A program made the position numbers and the translations under genes. Shown one piece after another: positions 1 to 9,644 of a stretch of 64,000 nt of DNA. The first letter of the stretch is position 1. The number at the start of each line of letters is the position of its first letter. The DNA lies in NCBI GenBank assembly GCA_963931925.1, contig OZ007581.1, positions 10,460,192 to 10,524,191 of the forward strand. The letters are read 5' to 3'. Under the pieces are notes generated by a model, which was not told where the DNA came from, ran no database searches, and worked only from the letters and a program-made list of their open reading frames with translations. Origin of the DNA: Onchidella celtica. Its lineage: Eukaryota > Mollusca > Gastropoda > Systellommatophora > Onchidiidae.

Positions 1-51
1 GACAGACGGATAGACACAGAGAGAGAAAGAAACCGAAAGAGACAGCCGGAT

Positions 52-94
<43 letters not shown>

Positions 95-104
95 AGGATA
101 GAAA
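1..104. repeat. (GA)n-rich low-complexity tract
   Basis: Purine-rich sequence made of GA and GACA units, with an uninterrupted GA stretch near 57-86. It is cut by the window edge, so the full size is unknown. Confidence 0.9.
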
Positions 105-398
105 TAATTGCAAATATTTGTCAAGAAAAAATATTGATTGATAAATTTGGAAGTTGTCCAAAGTCAAAACATTGTTAGAAATGTAGTGATTTTTATTTCA
201 ATTAATAATGGAACATTGGCTTTCAACATGGTTCAGTTGACTGTGCAGAAAGTGACGTAGTTCTTGGTGATTTTAATGGCTCCACTGCCAGCTAACAGTT
301 GTCAAATGTCACTGCTGGTCTAGTCTTAGTGCTACGTACAGTCATAGATTATCGTCTTCATTCATCCAGTACACAAGTGTCAATTCATAGGTTTCCAG
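105..398. other. unique sequence, nothing recognised
   Basis: AT-leaning sequence between two GA tracts. I see no splice-bounded frame, tRNA box or terminal inverted repeat. Confidence 0.5.
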
Positions 399-445
399 GA
401 GAGAGAGAGAAGGACATAGAGGGAGGGAGTGCGAGTGAGGGAGAC

Positions 446-497
<52 letters not shown>

Positions 498-640
498 TGC
501 GTGGCTAGAGAGAAGGGGTAGGGAAAGAAACGAGAAAGAAAGAGAGAGAGAAGGTGAGAGAGACAGAGAAAAAAGATACAAAGAGAGAGGGGGGTGAGTT
601 AGAGAAAAAGAGAGAGAGGGAGAGAAAATGCTATAGTTGA
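399..640. repeat. (GA)n-rich tract
   Basis: Almost pure purine strand with a long uninterrupted GA run near 460-495. Reading frames on both strands here translate only as RE/ER or SL repeats and are not genes. Confidence 0.9.
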
Positions 641-958
641 TAAAGGACCAGGTCAAGTACAGTGTACATGTAATATGACACAGCCACAATTACTGGGGTT
701 TTTTCTGTGTGTGTGTGTGGGGGGGGGGGGGAACCAGAGACTCTAAAGATCAGGCAAACCGCTGACTTTTCTGTTTGATGTTCGAGTGGGGGCATGTCAG
801 GTTATTTTCTTCTCTCTGACCATGCTGCCTGCTGACCTATATAGACCAAGGTAACTGGTAGGCAGTTTGTTGGTGAGCACTGATAGCTATATAATACATG
901 AGAGTCTGACATGACCGATTGACAAAATAAATGTCTAGATAGAGACACAGGCATATTA
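641..958. other. unique sequence with GT/poly-G run
   Basis: Holds a (GT)n run at about 705-719 passing directly into about 13 G at 719-731. The rest is unremarkable single-copy-looking sequence. Confidence 0.6.
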
Positions 959-1445
959 GACAGGCAGATAGGCTGGCAGGCGAGCAGGCAGGCGGGAAAG
1001 CGGGCGGGCAGGCAGGCGGGCGAGCAGGGAGACAGGCGGGCAGGCAGGGAGACAGGCGGGCGAGCAGGGAGACAGGCGGGTAGGCAGGCGGGCGAGCATG
1101 GAGACAGGCGGGCAGGCAGGGAGACAGGCGGGCAGGCAGGCGTGCGAGCAGGGAGACAGGCGGGCAGGCAGGGAGACAGGCGGGCAGGTAGGGAGACAGG
1201 CGGGCAGGCGGGGAGATAGGCGGGCAGGCAGTGAGACAGGCGGGCGAGCAGGGAGACAGGCGGACAGGCAGGGAGACAGGCGGGCAGGCAGGGAGACAGG
1301 CGGGCAGGTAGGCGGGCGAGCAGGGAGACAGGCGGGCAGGCAGGGAGACAGGCGGGCGAGCAGGGAGACTGGCGGGTAGGCAGGGAGACAGGCGGGCAGG
1401 CAGGCGGGCGAGCAGGAAGGCAGGCGGGCAGGCAGGGAGAGAGAC
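959..1445. repeat. G-rich minisatellite, 20-bp unit
   Basis: Tandem array of a unit close to GGCGGGCAGGCAGGGAGACA (20 bp), with a variant in which GGGCGAGCAG replaces GGGCAGGCAG. Units are GC-rich and slightly diverged, about 24 in all. The open frame across it translates as GDRRAGRETGGQ-type repeats and is a by-product of the array. Confidence 0.9.
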
Positions 1446-1584
1446 AGCTAGATAATAGACAGATAGAGAGAGAGATAGAGAGATAGATAGATAGATGGGT
1501 AGTCAGGTAGACAGAATCACAGACAGAGAGAGAGAGAGAGCGAGATAGATAGATAGATAGATACAGACAGACAGACAGCCAGAC

Positions 1585-1670
<86 letters not shown>

Positions 1671-1692
1671 GCAGATAGATAGACAGATAGAT
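1446..1692. repeat. GATA/GACA microsatellite block
   Basis: Compound tetranucleotide array abutting the 20-bp minisatellite. The (GATA)n core is near 1583-1649 and (GACA)n near 1650-1670, with GA-rich borders. Confidence 0.92.
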
Positions 1693-2253
1693 AGAACTAC
1701 CACACAGAGCAAGACTCGCTCTAGATTCACCCTCTGTGAGATCTACAATGTTCTTCCCGTGGCAACAAAACCTCTTCAGAGAGTGTCTGAATATCAGTAG
1801 CTAGTCCTGAATGTCATGAATGATTTCTGAATGATATTCATTATTTTTCAATGTTTTTTTTTGCACACTTTGATGTATTATAAATATTTAAAACCAAGCC
1901 GACATATAGGATATCCACCCCACCCCCAACCCTCCACCCTTGTGCAATTAATTAAACACTGAAGAATTTCTTGACCGTAAGATAAAATCAGACAAAGTGT
2001 CCTAATGTACACGGTCAATCTATCGTTTCTCCAATTGAATGACAAGGACAAAAATGCACAAAAAACAAAAATTAATTTAAAAAAAAAAAAAGAAAAAGAG
2101 TTGATGACATGATGACATTCACAAAATAAAGACATTATTTTTCTTTATATTTCCCCATTCAGCATTCTTCACATAGTGTATTTTAAAGAGCTACACAAGG
2201 TTCGGGTGAAATGTATGTTCTGTTCTATCATAATTAGGCATCTGTGAAACTGT
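1693..2253. other. unique AT-rich sequence
   Basis: No gene or known repeat recognised. Contains short A runs (about 2079-2091) and a C-rich stretch near 1917-1935. Confidence 0.5.
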
Positions 2254-2330
2254 AGGGGGGGGGGGGGGAAGAGAGAGAGAGAGACAGAGAGAGGGAAAGA
2301 GAGGGAGAGAGAGAGAGAGAGAGAGAGAAG
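2254..2330. repeat. poly-G followed by (GA)n
   Basis: About 13 consecutive G pass straight into GA repeats. This G-run to GA order recurs elsewhere in the window. Confidence 0.88.
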
Positions 2331-3090
2331 CCCTCACCTATTTATTAAGTTCTAACTAGCAGCTACAGGTCAAAAATGAAGTCAATAACAACCACACAAC
2401 AAAACACTCAGGTCTTATACTGCATGCTTGATTATATTGGTTTATTTATATTATTTATGTATTCTGTTTCCTGGGGGTACGACTTACCGCAGAAGTGCTG
2501 AATTTAACGAAAGAACAAGAAATAGAAGAAAAACAACGAAAAACACGAATGAAGGATACCAGGGAAGATTATTTAAAAAGTTAAAATGGGCAGCCTACAA
2601 AATCAAGCCGACTCATTTATTGTGAGAAACCTACGCAGCTTCAACAGATTTCGGGACGGGTGGTGTGAAGGTGTGTGTAAGGGGTGGGGGGGGCGCATAT
2701 ACGATAGAGGGAGGGGGTGATGTCTACGTCAGCGGAAACAAAGGGTTTCCGGAAATATGACTTTCCAAAATCTGATGATACACGGAAAGAAAGAAAGACG
2801 ACAGGAGAGATAACTGCCGCTGGTCTTGCGTGATACTAAAGTAATTTCCTGAGTTAGTGCCCTTGCAACGCACTTCTTGACAACTCAAACGCGCTGAATT
2901 TCCATAGACATGGTTGGTTCCCTTGACGATCAATTCATTTTCCTCTGTATACTAAATCCCCTTTCTTTTCTCACGCAAAATATAAGGGCAAAAACGTATT
3001 TCAATCCGTTGATTCATTACTGTGGAACTGAATTAGTTAAAGAAACAACTTTTAAGTTTCACACGACAAGATGATGAATAGATGTATGTA
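2331..3090. other. unique sequence, nothing recognised
   Basis: No credible exon or element end. A frame at 2428-2625 lacks recognisable motifs and splice context. Confidence 0.45.
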
Positions 3091-3275
3091 AATCCTAAGC
3101 GCGCGGCAGACTCGTGCGCCCGGCCGTTCGTTCAATCAGCCAGCCTCCCTCCCCCTGCGGCCGCTCGACGACCACCGCCGCCATCACAAGTCCGTGCGTA
3201 CCTCAAGACGCCACAACCAGTTTCTTGGTTCGCTCGACAAAACGCCGCCCACCGCAAGGTCATGTGACCCCAGTC
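3091..3275. promoter_or_regulatory. CpG-rich patch, possible promoter
   Basis: A local GC-rich island in otherwise AT-leaning DNA, with many CG dinucleotides, a GCGGCCGC octamer near 3158-3165 and the palindrome GGTCATGTGACC (E-box CATGTG core) near 3259-3270. A CT run follows at once. CpG-rich, E-box-bearing patches suit an animal promoter, but there is no TATA box or linked exon, so this is only a candidate. Confidence 0.3.
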
Positions 3276-3903
3276 CGTGTCTCTCTCTCTCTCTCTCGCC
3301 CATTCATTCCCTCCGGTAGCCAAGGTTTATGAATGAACATTTTGCAAGGTCGCGGTGCCTGGCGAGGCTCCCTCACCGCCGTTAGCGTAGATGGAGTTTT
3401 TTTCTTTCTTTTCCCCTCTCTCTCTCTCTCTCTCTCTTTTTTGATCTTTCCCATCACCTGGTGAATGAACTTGCAACTTGGCAGTAGGCGCTGTGTTGAC
3501 CCACATTGAACTGACAACTTGCAGCGCGGTTGGTGTGCAACTTTCGGGGGGGGGGGGGGGGAAGAAACAAAACGGTATTTGTTTACAATGTAAGTGCTTT
3601 GGGGGCCTTTAAAAACCTTTCTCTCTTTCTCTCTCTCCTTGCATTTTTTCGTTTTTCTTTCTTGTGTGCTTGTTTTGCTAACTTGAACAGGACCGCTCAG
3701 TGCACGGTGTGCAACACTACTTTGCCGCGCACAACCTTCAACCATAAACAAACGGGTTTGTGTGATACGCACTGCGCACCTGGGAGAAACATGACGCTTT
3801 TTTTTTTCTTTTTCTTTTTGGTTTGTTTATTCCCGTCTTTCGCTTGGTGTTTTTTTTTTCTTCTTTACGGCAATCAGGCAAAGGAGGACAGAAAAGTAGG
3901 CTA
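3276..3903. other. mixed unique sequence with CT and poly-G runs
   Basis: CT runs near 3280-3298 and 3416-3437, about 17 G near 3546-3562, and T-rich stretches near 3798-3862. No gene recognised. Confidence 0.5.
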
Positions 3904-4330
3904 AGAGAGAGAGAGAAAAGGGGGAACCCAGGGTGAGAGAGCGAGAGAGAGAGACAGAGTGAAGCAGACTGAGGGGCAGAGAGACAGAGTGAAGCAGAGA
4001 GACAGAGAGACAGAGTGAAGCAGAGAGACAGAGGGGCAGAGAGAGAGTGAAGCAGAGAGACAGAGTGAAGCAGAGAGACAGAGTGAAGCAGAGAGACAGA
4101 GTGAAGCAGAGAGACAGTGAGGCAGAGAGACAGAATGAAGCGAGACAGACAGGCGGAAGGAGGAGAAAGGATACAAAGAGAAACGCAAAGTGAGAGGGAC
4201 GGTAGAGAGTGAGAGAAAATCAAAAACAGAGGCGGGAGGGAGGGGAGGGGAGGGGAGGGGGCAGAGAGGCGAGACAGACAAACAGACCGAGGGAGGGAGA
4301 GGAGAGAAAGACAGAAAGAGGGAGAATAGG
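3904..4330. repeat. purine-rich array with 18-bp units
   Basis: Within a GA-rich block, units close to AGTGAAGCAGAGAGACAG (18 bp) repeat about eight times between roughly 3953 and 4145. The long minus-strand frame here (SLLHSV repeats) is only the translation of the array. Confidence 0.85.
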
Positions 4331-4690
4331 AGTCTATAGTTAGCGTGATGCCAGGTACCTATATTTACAGTGTAACAGTGGCAGTTATTACTTGTGTCGT
4401 AATGATAACTATCTGAGAGACCTCAGCTGTCCTGACTAGCGGACCGTCGTGTACAGTGAAAGAGAGAGAGAGATGGAGATGACCAGATCAATAAGTGTAG
4501 GAAGGGTCAGTCCGTCCTTATCTGTCTATATCCGTGGCCCTGGTGTCTATTCCAGTCTCCGTGGTGGGGGGGGGGGGGGGGGGGTCATTACATCATTGCT
4601 ACACAACACGACATGACAATATTCAACATGTCTCTCGCACAGAGATACGGAAGGGGTAAGGTAGAGGGCAAGAAGGCACGAGGATGAGAA
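4331..4690. other. unique sequence with ~20-G tract
   Basis: One of the longest G homopolymers in the window, about 20 G at 4564-4584. The rest shows no recognisable feature. Confidence 0.6.
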
Positions 4691-5545
4691 TACAGCCCCT
4701 CCCTCTCTCTCTCTGTCTCTCTCTCGCTCTGTCCCACTCTCTCTCTCTTTCTCTTTGTCCTTCCCTCCCCGTCTTTCTCTCTCCCACTCTCCTTCTCTCT
4801 CTCTCTCTCTGCTGTTCTCTTTCTCTGTCCTTCCCTTTCTTTCTCTGTCCTTCTCTTTCTCTCTCTGTCCTTCTCTCTGTCTCTGTCCTCCCCTCTCTGT
4901 CTTTCTCTCTCACTCCCTCTGTCCTTCTCTCTTTCTTTCTGTCCTCTCTCTCTTTCTGTCCTTCTCGCTCTCGTTCTGTCCTTCTCTCTCTTTCTCTGTC
5001 CTTCTCTCTCTCTTTCACTGTATTTTCATCAGTTCTATTTATATCATTTCCACGACAGCCGCCTCTTCCGTCCCCAGGAGTTACCACCGCCCCCGACTCT
5101 CGTACAGGACGGCCAGGATGTTGAGAGAGAAAGGTGCCAGGGATGTGGAAGGCAAGGATGTATGAGATTGGGGAGAGTGAATGGGGGAGAAGGCAAGAGA
5201 GAACGGAGAACGGGGCACGAAAAAGAAGCACGATCGTGGTATGTGTGTGTGTGAGAGCGAGAGAAAGAGAGGAAGAAAGAGAGAAAGAAGGTGAGAGAGA
5301 AAGAGACGGGCAGACAGAGACAAAGAAAGAGAAAGGGGGGCGGAGAGAGACTGAGAAAGAAAGAGAAAGAGAAAGACAGACAGACAGACTGACAGAAAAT
5401 GAGGGACAGAGAAAGAGAGAGAGAGAGACACACACACACACACACACAGAGAATGAGAGACAGAGAAAGAGAGAGAGACACACACACGCACAGAGGGAGT
5501 GAGAAAGTGTGAGAAAGAAGAGAGAGAGAGAGAGGGGGCGAGGAA
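4691..5545. repeat. CT-rich arm, short spacer, GA-rich arm
   Basis: About 330 bp of CT-rich sequence (4697-5025) is followed by about 95 bp of mixed sequence and then about 410 bp of GA-rich sequence (5125-5540). The two arms are roughly inverted in composition. A minus-strand frame over 300 codons long crosses it, but it is low-complexity apart from the spacer and I do not call it a gene. Confidence 0.85.
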
Positions 5546-5604
5546 GGATGAATAAAGGTGGGGGTGAATACAATACAGGTAAACATGATGAGTTCAGTAC
5601 TCAC

Positions 5605-5794
5605 CCAGACCGCCGTCAGACAGGTCAGAACACGAAGGCACCCTCTGCATGGTCGGCACCAGTCGGTCATCCTTATGGCTGTTGTAACTGCTGGGGCCCA
5701 GAAAGTGTGGAGCCGCCTCCATCTCAGGCTCTTGTGTGCGGTCCTCGCAGATCAGGGGCGTCACCCGCTCCACATCACGGTCTGTAGAGGGGAT
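5605..5794 (-). CDS. internal coding exon of an unidentified protein
   Basis: Best protein-coding feature in the window. On the minus strand a pyrimidine-containing acceptor ending CCCACAG precedes base 5794, and the donor GTGAGTACT follows base 5605. The 190 bp enclosed are open in phase 0 for 63 codons plus one base, so the exon is phase 0 to phase 1. Codons are GC-rich at third positions, unlike the AT-rich flanks. The peptide begins IPSTDRDVERVTPLICEDR, is acidic and polar, and ends with a serine-rich stretch VPSCSDLSDGG that looks like an unstructured, possibly phosphorylated region. I recognise no domain or family, so no function is offered. The first-exon candidate at 8590-8633 is on the same strand and could be upstream in the same gene, but it ends in phase 2, so at least one more exon would have to lie between them. 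Confidence 0.72.
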
Positions 5795-6224
5795 CTGTGG
5801 GCGAAACAATGGAAACGTTTAACCCCACTGCTGCCAGGTACTTAATTTTTCTGTGCCTTGCCGAAAGTTCTGGCGGGCAATCTGTAGTAATCACAATTAT
5901 GAACTTGGTATGTGGAGCTCGCACAGATTTAAGAACCCAGCTCAGTATAAAAACATACATTTCTGAGAACAGCTCTTTTCCTTGGTTTTGGTAGCACAGG
6001 ACTGATCCATCCAATAGGCCAGTGACAGTACTGTAATAGGGTTAAACTGATTGTGGCTAAATTTAACGAAAAGAAAGCATTATGGTCCCTTTACATTGCC
6101 GCCTACGTTTTATGCCCGGGCATGAAGTCCACAAATTCAGTGTACATTTGAATGCATTATTTAGCAAACGTCAGTGGATATAAATTTTAAAAATATATTA
6201 TTAGAATAATACAATCTACCGGTC
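5795..6224. other. unique sequence upstream of the minus-strand exon
   Basis: Presumed intron on the minus strand. AT-leaning; no further exon recognised. Confidence 0.4.
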
Positions 6225-6441
6225 TCGTGATTTTTTTCGTAGGAGCTTTAGCAAATTCAGGTGCGGCTCAGCAACTGTTTATAGACCCCCAAACACAGGT
6301 CATCGGCTAAGGGATTTCTCGTCCTATCGAACACTGCCATGGGTGCTGCAATCTGTGGACTGTGCCTGATATGACTCGGAACGTCACCGAAAATCCCTGG
6401 GATGTGTTGGAGCTGTGCTGTGTTTGGGGGTGTGTTGCTGC
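6225..6441 (-). mobile_element. MITE-1 copy, nearly complete
   Basis: Matches the palindromic MITE at 14.0-14.34 kb in the opposite orientation. The left end has the CGTGATTTTTTTCGTA-type terminus and the GCAAATTCAGG arm. The internal block with ATTTCTCGTCCTA, then CACTGCCATGGGTGCTGCA, and the distal CCGAAAATCCCTGGGAT are all present in the expected order. The right arm stops at GTTGCTGCC, where SINE-1 sequence begins, making a chimeric junction. Confidence 0.75.
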
Positions 6442-6740
6442 CGGTGCAGACATGTTGGCATTTTGGGATTTTTCTCATATTTTCCTGTCTCTGATCCTAT
6501 GGTAGGTAGAACAGAGCACCTAGCCTTCTCGGATAAGGACGAAAAATTCGGAGGGCCCGTCTGCATGTTAAGGATACCTCGGCAGTTGGAAACCGTGAAG
6601 AGCAGGCCGTACAAGGCACGGGCAAAAATTCTAAAAAAAACGAATCCCTACCACAACAAGAAAAATAAAGACAAGAAAAAGTGAAGGTGTAAATGCCAAG
6701 GTCAGGGCGACCTCCTAAAATAAAGTCCTAAACACATAAT
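6442..6740 (+). mobile_element. SINE family 1, copy A (5' truncated)
   Basis: Starts after the tRNA B-box at GGTGCAGACATGTTGG and runs through the conserved body (TTCTCGGATAAGGACGAAAA, GGAGGGCCCG, GCAGTTGGAAA) to the type-A tail with CCTCCTAAAATAAAG. The tRNA head is missing and MITE-1 sequence occupies its place. Confidence 0.88.
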
Positions 6741-7000
6741 AATTCAAAAATGGAGATAGGAAGATCTTGGCTGCGTAGTCGCAATACGGGAAACACAGAC
6801 TAAAATGAAGTAAAGTGAAGCACACACATTAGAGTTCGATCCAGTCGGTCAAGATTAAACTTGAAAATACTGTGCTGGCTAAACAACCAAACAAACAAAC
6901 AACGTGAGAATAAAGTTTGTGTGTGAAGGTGATTTAAAAATAGAAAAAACAAAATATAATAAAACAAAATAAAAATTCAGAAGCACAAAACAGCAACATA

Positions 7001-7229
7001 TTAATTCTTTGTGCGCCAATCGCCGATATATCGGCTCCTGCGCTGCTCACGTTTGTGCCAATCACCGATGTATCGGTGCATAAAAATGCTGAGCTATTTT
7101 GTTTCGGGAAGAAAGAAAGATGACTTTCTATTAGTAGATGTTGCTATAGTTAGTTCTTCATTCATCTCTCCCACTGTTTTCTTCCTGTATTGGTTAACGT
7201 GGAATTATTCATGGCACACAAAGAGTTAA
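7001..7229 (+). mobile_element. piggyBac-like MITE, copy 1
   Basis: A 221-bp element (7005-7225) between two TTAA tetranucleotides at 7001-7004 and 7226-7229, the duplication typical of piggyBac elements. The terminal inverted repeats read TTCTTTGTGCGCCA and CTCTTTGTGTGCCA (12 of 14 match). Near the left end are two palindromes, GCCGATATATCGGC and CACCGATGTATCGGTG, about 45 bp apart. There is no transposase, so it is non-autonomous. A second copy in reverse orientation is at 13.08-13.32 kb. Confidence 0.82.
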
Positions 7230-7244
7230 GGCACGACCACCGCC

Positions 7245-7290
7245 TAACCCCCCCCCCCCTTTAGTGCTCACACAATGAGAAACACTGCCT
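7245..7290 (-). mobile_element. hAT-like terminus beside poly-C
   Basis: Read on the minus strand this starts CAGTGTTTCTCATTGTGTG and ends in a G homopolymer (C run at about 7249-7259 on the plus strand). CAGTG(G/T)TTCTCA is a common hAT-MITE terminus. No partner end was found, so this is a fragment. Confidence 0.5.
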
Positions 7291-7557
7291 TACCAATGCA
7301 CGTTCAAGACAACAATACAGAACAACCCAATGAGTGTATCTCCACACAAGGGAACTTGTATAGCTAGACAGACACCCACAAGGAAGGGGTCAGGTTCTAA
7401 AAATTAGCTGTGCTAATCATCGTCCTTCAGAACTAAGGACGGGTTTACCAACTCACGCCGGGAATTATGCAATACACTCGTTAAATCTCTAGCAAGATAA
7501 ATGTGCAGACTTTGAACCACCTAGAATTCCCGGCCCCACTTCACCTGTCACACATAA
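7291..7557. other. unique sequence
   Basis: No gene or repeat recognised. Confidence 0.45.
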
Positions 7558-7700
7558 AGACAGAGAGGAGAGAGAAAGAATGAAAGAGACAGAGAGATAG
7601 AGACAGAGAGAGACACACACATAGACAGAGAGACAGACAGACAGACCGACCGACAGACAGACAGAGAGAGAGACACAGAGTGAGAGAGACAGACAGAGCG
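7558..7700. repeat. GA/GACA-rich tract
   Basis: Purine-rich dinucleotide and tetranucleotide repeats directly 3' of SINE copy B. Confidence 0.88.
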
Positions 7701-7715
7701 AAGGGCTGAGTTTGG

Positions 7716-7965
7716 AGTTCAGCCTGCTCTAGTCGATTTCCAACTGCCAAGGTATCTTTAACGTGCGCAGTGTGCACACAGGCTCTCCGAATTTTTCGTC
7801 TTTATCCGAGAAGACTAGGTGCTCGGTCCTATCTACCAAAGGATCAGGGACAGGAAAATATGAGAAAAATCCCCAAATTCCAACTATGTCTGCACTGACC
7901 GGGATTCGAACCCGGTACCTTCGGCATGAGAGGTGAGCACCTTGACTCTAGGCCACAGTGTCCCC
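7716..7965 (-). mobile_element. SINE family 1, copy B (3' truncated)
   Basis: Minus-strand copy with an intact tRNA-like head: the complement of GGGATTCGAACCCGGTACC gives a good Pol III B-box, and the A-box region abuts 7965. The body runs down to about 7716. The 3' tail is absent and GA-rich sequence takes its place. Confidence 0.9.
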
Positions 7966-8095
7966 AGCCCTTATCTTCAACCCTATACCTTATCAAATCC
8001 CTAATACTGCCCCCTTACCTTTCAACCAAAAAACTGGAGGAAAACTGAAAAAAAAAATCTGAAAGAATAATTACGTAATTAAGGCTGTTGTTCGG
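7966..8095 (+). repeat. dispersed repeat Y, copy 1
   Basis: Shares an ordered set of motifs with 62.00-62.15 kb and, inverted, 59.02-59.19 kb: CTTATC, TCAACCCTA, ACCTTTCAACCAAA, AGGAGGAAAAC and AAAATCTGAAAGAAT. No coding content. Class unknown. Here it abuts the 5' end of SINE copy B. Confidence 0.72.
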
Positions 8096-8583
8096 AGTAT
8101 TTCGGGTTGGGGGGACTCTCTCGCTCGGCAGTCACCAAATAAATACAAATACCTACCCCTAGCGCAAAATACTTTGGATACGTTCATACGGGTAACAAAA
8201 ATCTTCCACAAATAGAATTCAAGCACATTTAACAAACAAGAACAGAAAAAAAAAAAAAAAAAAGATTTCTCACACATTAAACGATAGTTTGTTTCAATAA
8301 ACAAATAATGAAACAGATTTACAGACAAATATGATTACACAAATACAACCACAAAAATAATAATAATAATAATACATATTTCTCACGGACGCCAGCCACA
8401 GCTTACTTCCATGAATAAAGATAACAAAAAAGTACCCAAAAACATTAAATAAATAAATTGGATGTGTCTTTTCATGTAAACCGATCAGAAAAAAAGCGAC
8501 AACAAAAAGAAAATAAATATTTAAAAAAACACTCATAAATAAATATACCAAATAAATAAAGACTGAAAAGATACGGATATATT
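8096..8583. other. AT-rich sequence
   Basis: A-rich and T-rich runs (about 8245-8263) and an AAT repeat at about 8356-8373. No gene recognised. Confidence 0.5.
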
Positions 8584-8589
8584 TCTTAC

Positions 8590-8633
8590 ATGTAAACGAT
8601 TCGGGACATCCCGGTAGAAAAAACGTCCGTCAT
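8590..8633 (-). CDS. possible first coding exon (MTDVFSTGMSRIVY...)
   Basis: On the minus strand a start codon at 8633 sits in a strong Kozak context (ACCGCCATGA). It opens 14 codons (MTDVFSTGMSRIVY) plus two bases before the donor GTAAGA at 8589-8584. In-frame reading continues upstream to another ATG at 8765 (MAADAPPTRR...), so the true start could be there. The short length, good Kozak and good donor fit a first exon, and the X-box-like motif at 8721-8734 lies about 90 bp upstream of the 8633 start. There is no homology evidence. Confidence 0.35.
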
Positions 8634-8639
8634 GGCGGT

Positions 8640-8830
8640 AAAACGTCTCCATCCAGCCAACCTATCAGCAAACAGAATGAGACGTAACCGGGAGCCACCA
8701 TCAACTTTTCTAGTGTACCAGTTACCATGGCGACACCGCCGCGTAGGAGGGGCGTCGGCAGCCATGATTCCTCCCCTCATTCATGGTTTGAGTCGTTAAT
8801 TACCGTTATTACCCGGCATACTCGCCGGAA
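8640..8830 (-). promoter_or_regulatory. CpG-rich promoter candidate with X-box
   Basis: GC- and CpG-rich patch in AT-rich surroundings. At 8721-8734 it contains GTTACCATGGCGAC, close to the palindromic RFX-factor X-box GTTRCCATGGYAAC. Known RFX targets in animals include many ciliary genes. The direction is inferred from the exon candidate at 8590-8633. No TATA box is seen. Confidence 0.4.
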
Positions 8831-9112
8831 CCACAGCCAAAAAAATATGTATAATTTTATATCTGCCTTGGAACTTAGACAAACATACCTTTGGTGTACC
8901 CAAGCTTCCGAGTTGAATTAAATCTGTGTGCAAGTTCTGCAGGTTTTGCATACAAAACTCTCACAGTCAATAACTCTGAAGTAGCAAAACTTAGACTGGC
9001 GTATCTAAACATTCTGAAATTTTCCCAACAGGTTTACAATAACCAGGATGAGCGCAAATGTATCACTGGTTATGGTACATAATGTGTGGATATTATTTTA
9101 AAAAATATATTT
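8831..9112. other. unique sequence
   Basis: No gene or repeat recognised. Confidence 0.4.
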
Positions 9113-9480
9113 TCTATGTGTGTGTGTATGTGTGAATGAGAGACAGACAGACACAGAGAGTGAACGGGAGAAAGAGAGAGCGAGAGAGAGAAGGGGGATT
9201 GACGGGAGTTAGGGATAATTAAAGAGAGGTGTATCGTAAGAGGGGAAATGGAGGGTAGGGAAAGAGAGGGAGTAAGAGAGGAGGTAAGGAGAGAGAGAGA
9301 TAAGAGAGTCGGGGAGGTGATAGAGAGAGAGCAAGAGAGAGGGTGGTGAAAGGGGGAGAGAGAAAGAGGAGAGACAGAGAGAGAAAGTCGGAGAGCGATG
9401 GAAAGTGGAAGGGACAGACTGAGAGAGAAAGAGGGAAGGACAAAAAATAAAGAAAGAGACAGAGAAGGTGTAAACAGGCG
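9113..9480. repeat. GT then GA-rich tract
   Basis: Starts with TGTGTG repeats and continues as GA-rich purine sequence. Minus-strand frames are serine/leucine-rich shadows. Confidence 0.88.
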
Positions 9481-9640
9481 GAAAAAGAATGAGTCATTCT
9501 GTGGTCCAGGCGCAAGAAAAGAGAGAAAATGAGTGGAAGAAACAGGAGATGAAATGACTTGAACTGCCAGGAGAACAAAAAAACACCAGGGATCAAACAA
9601 CAACAACCCCCCCCCCCCCAAAACAACCTAACCGCGCACC
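9481..9640. other. spacer ending in poly-C
   Basis: Mixed sequence ending in about 13 C at 9607-9619. Confidence 0.5.
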
Positions 9641-9644
9641 AGTC

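Noticed and set aside
3114-3332. Overlapping plus- and minus-strand frames in the CpG-rich patch
   Set aside because: GC-rich DNA is stop-poor by chance; frames disagree and none has splice-bounded ends.
4623-5573. 316-codon minus-strand frame
   Set aside because: Almost entirely leucine/serine then arginine/glutamate repeats from CT/GA DNA; the short complex middle lacks a convincing acceptor.
7890-7965. Functional tRNA gene
   Set aside because: Good A/B-box sequence, but continuous with the SINE-1 body and present in nine truncated copies; the cloverleaf is degraded.
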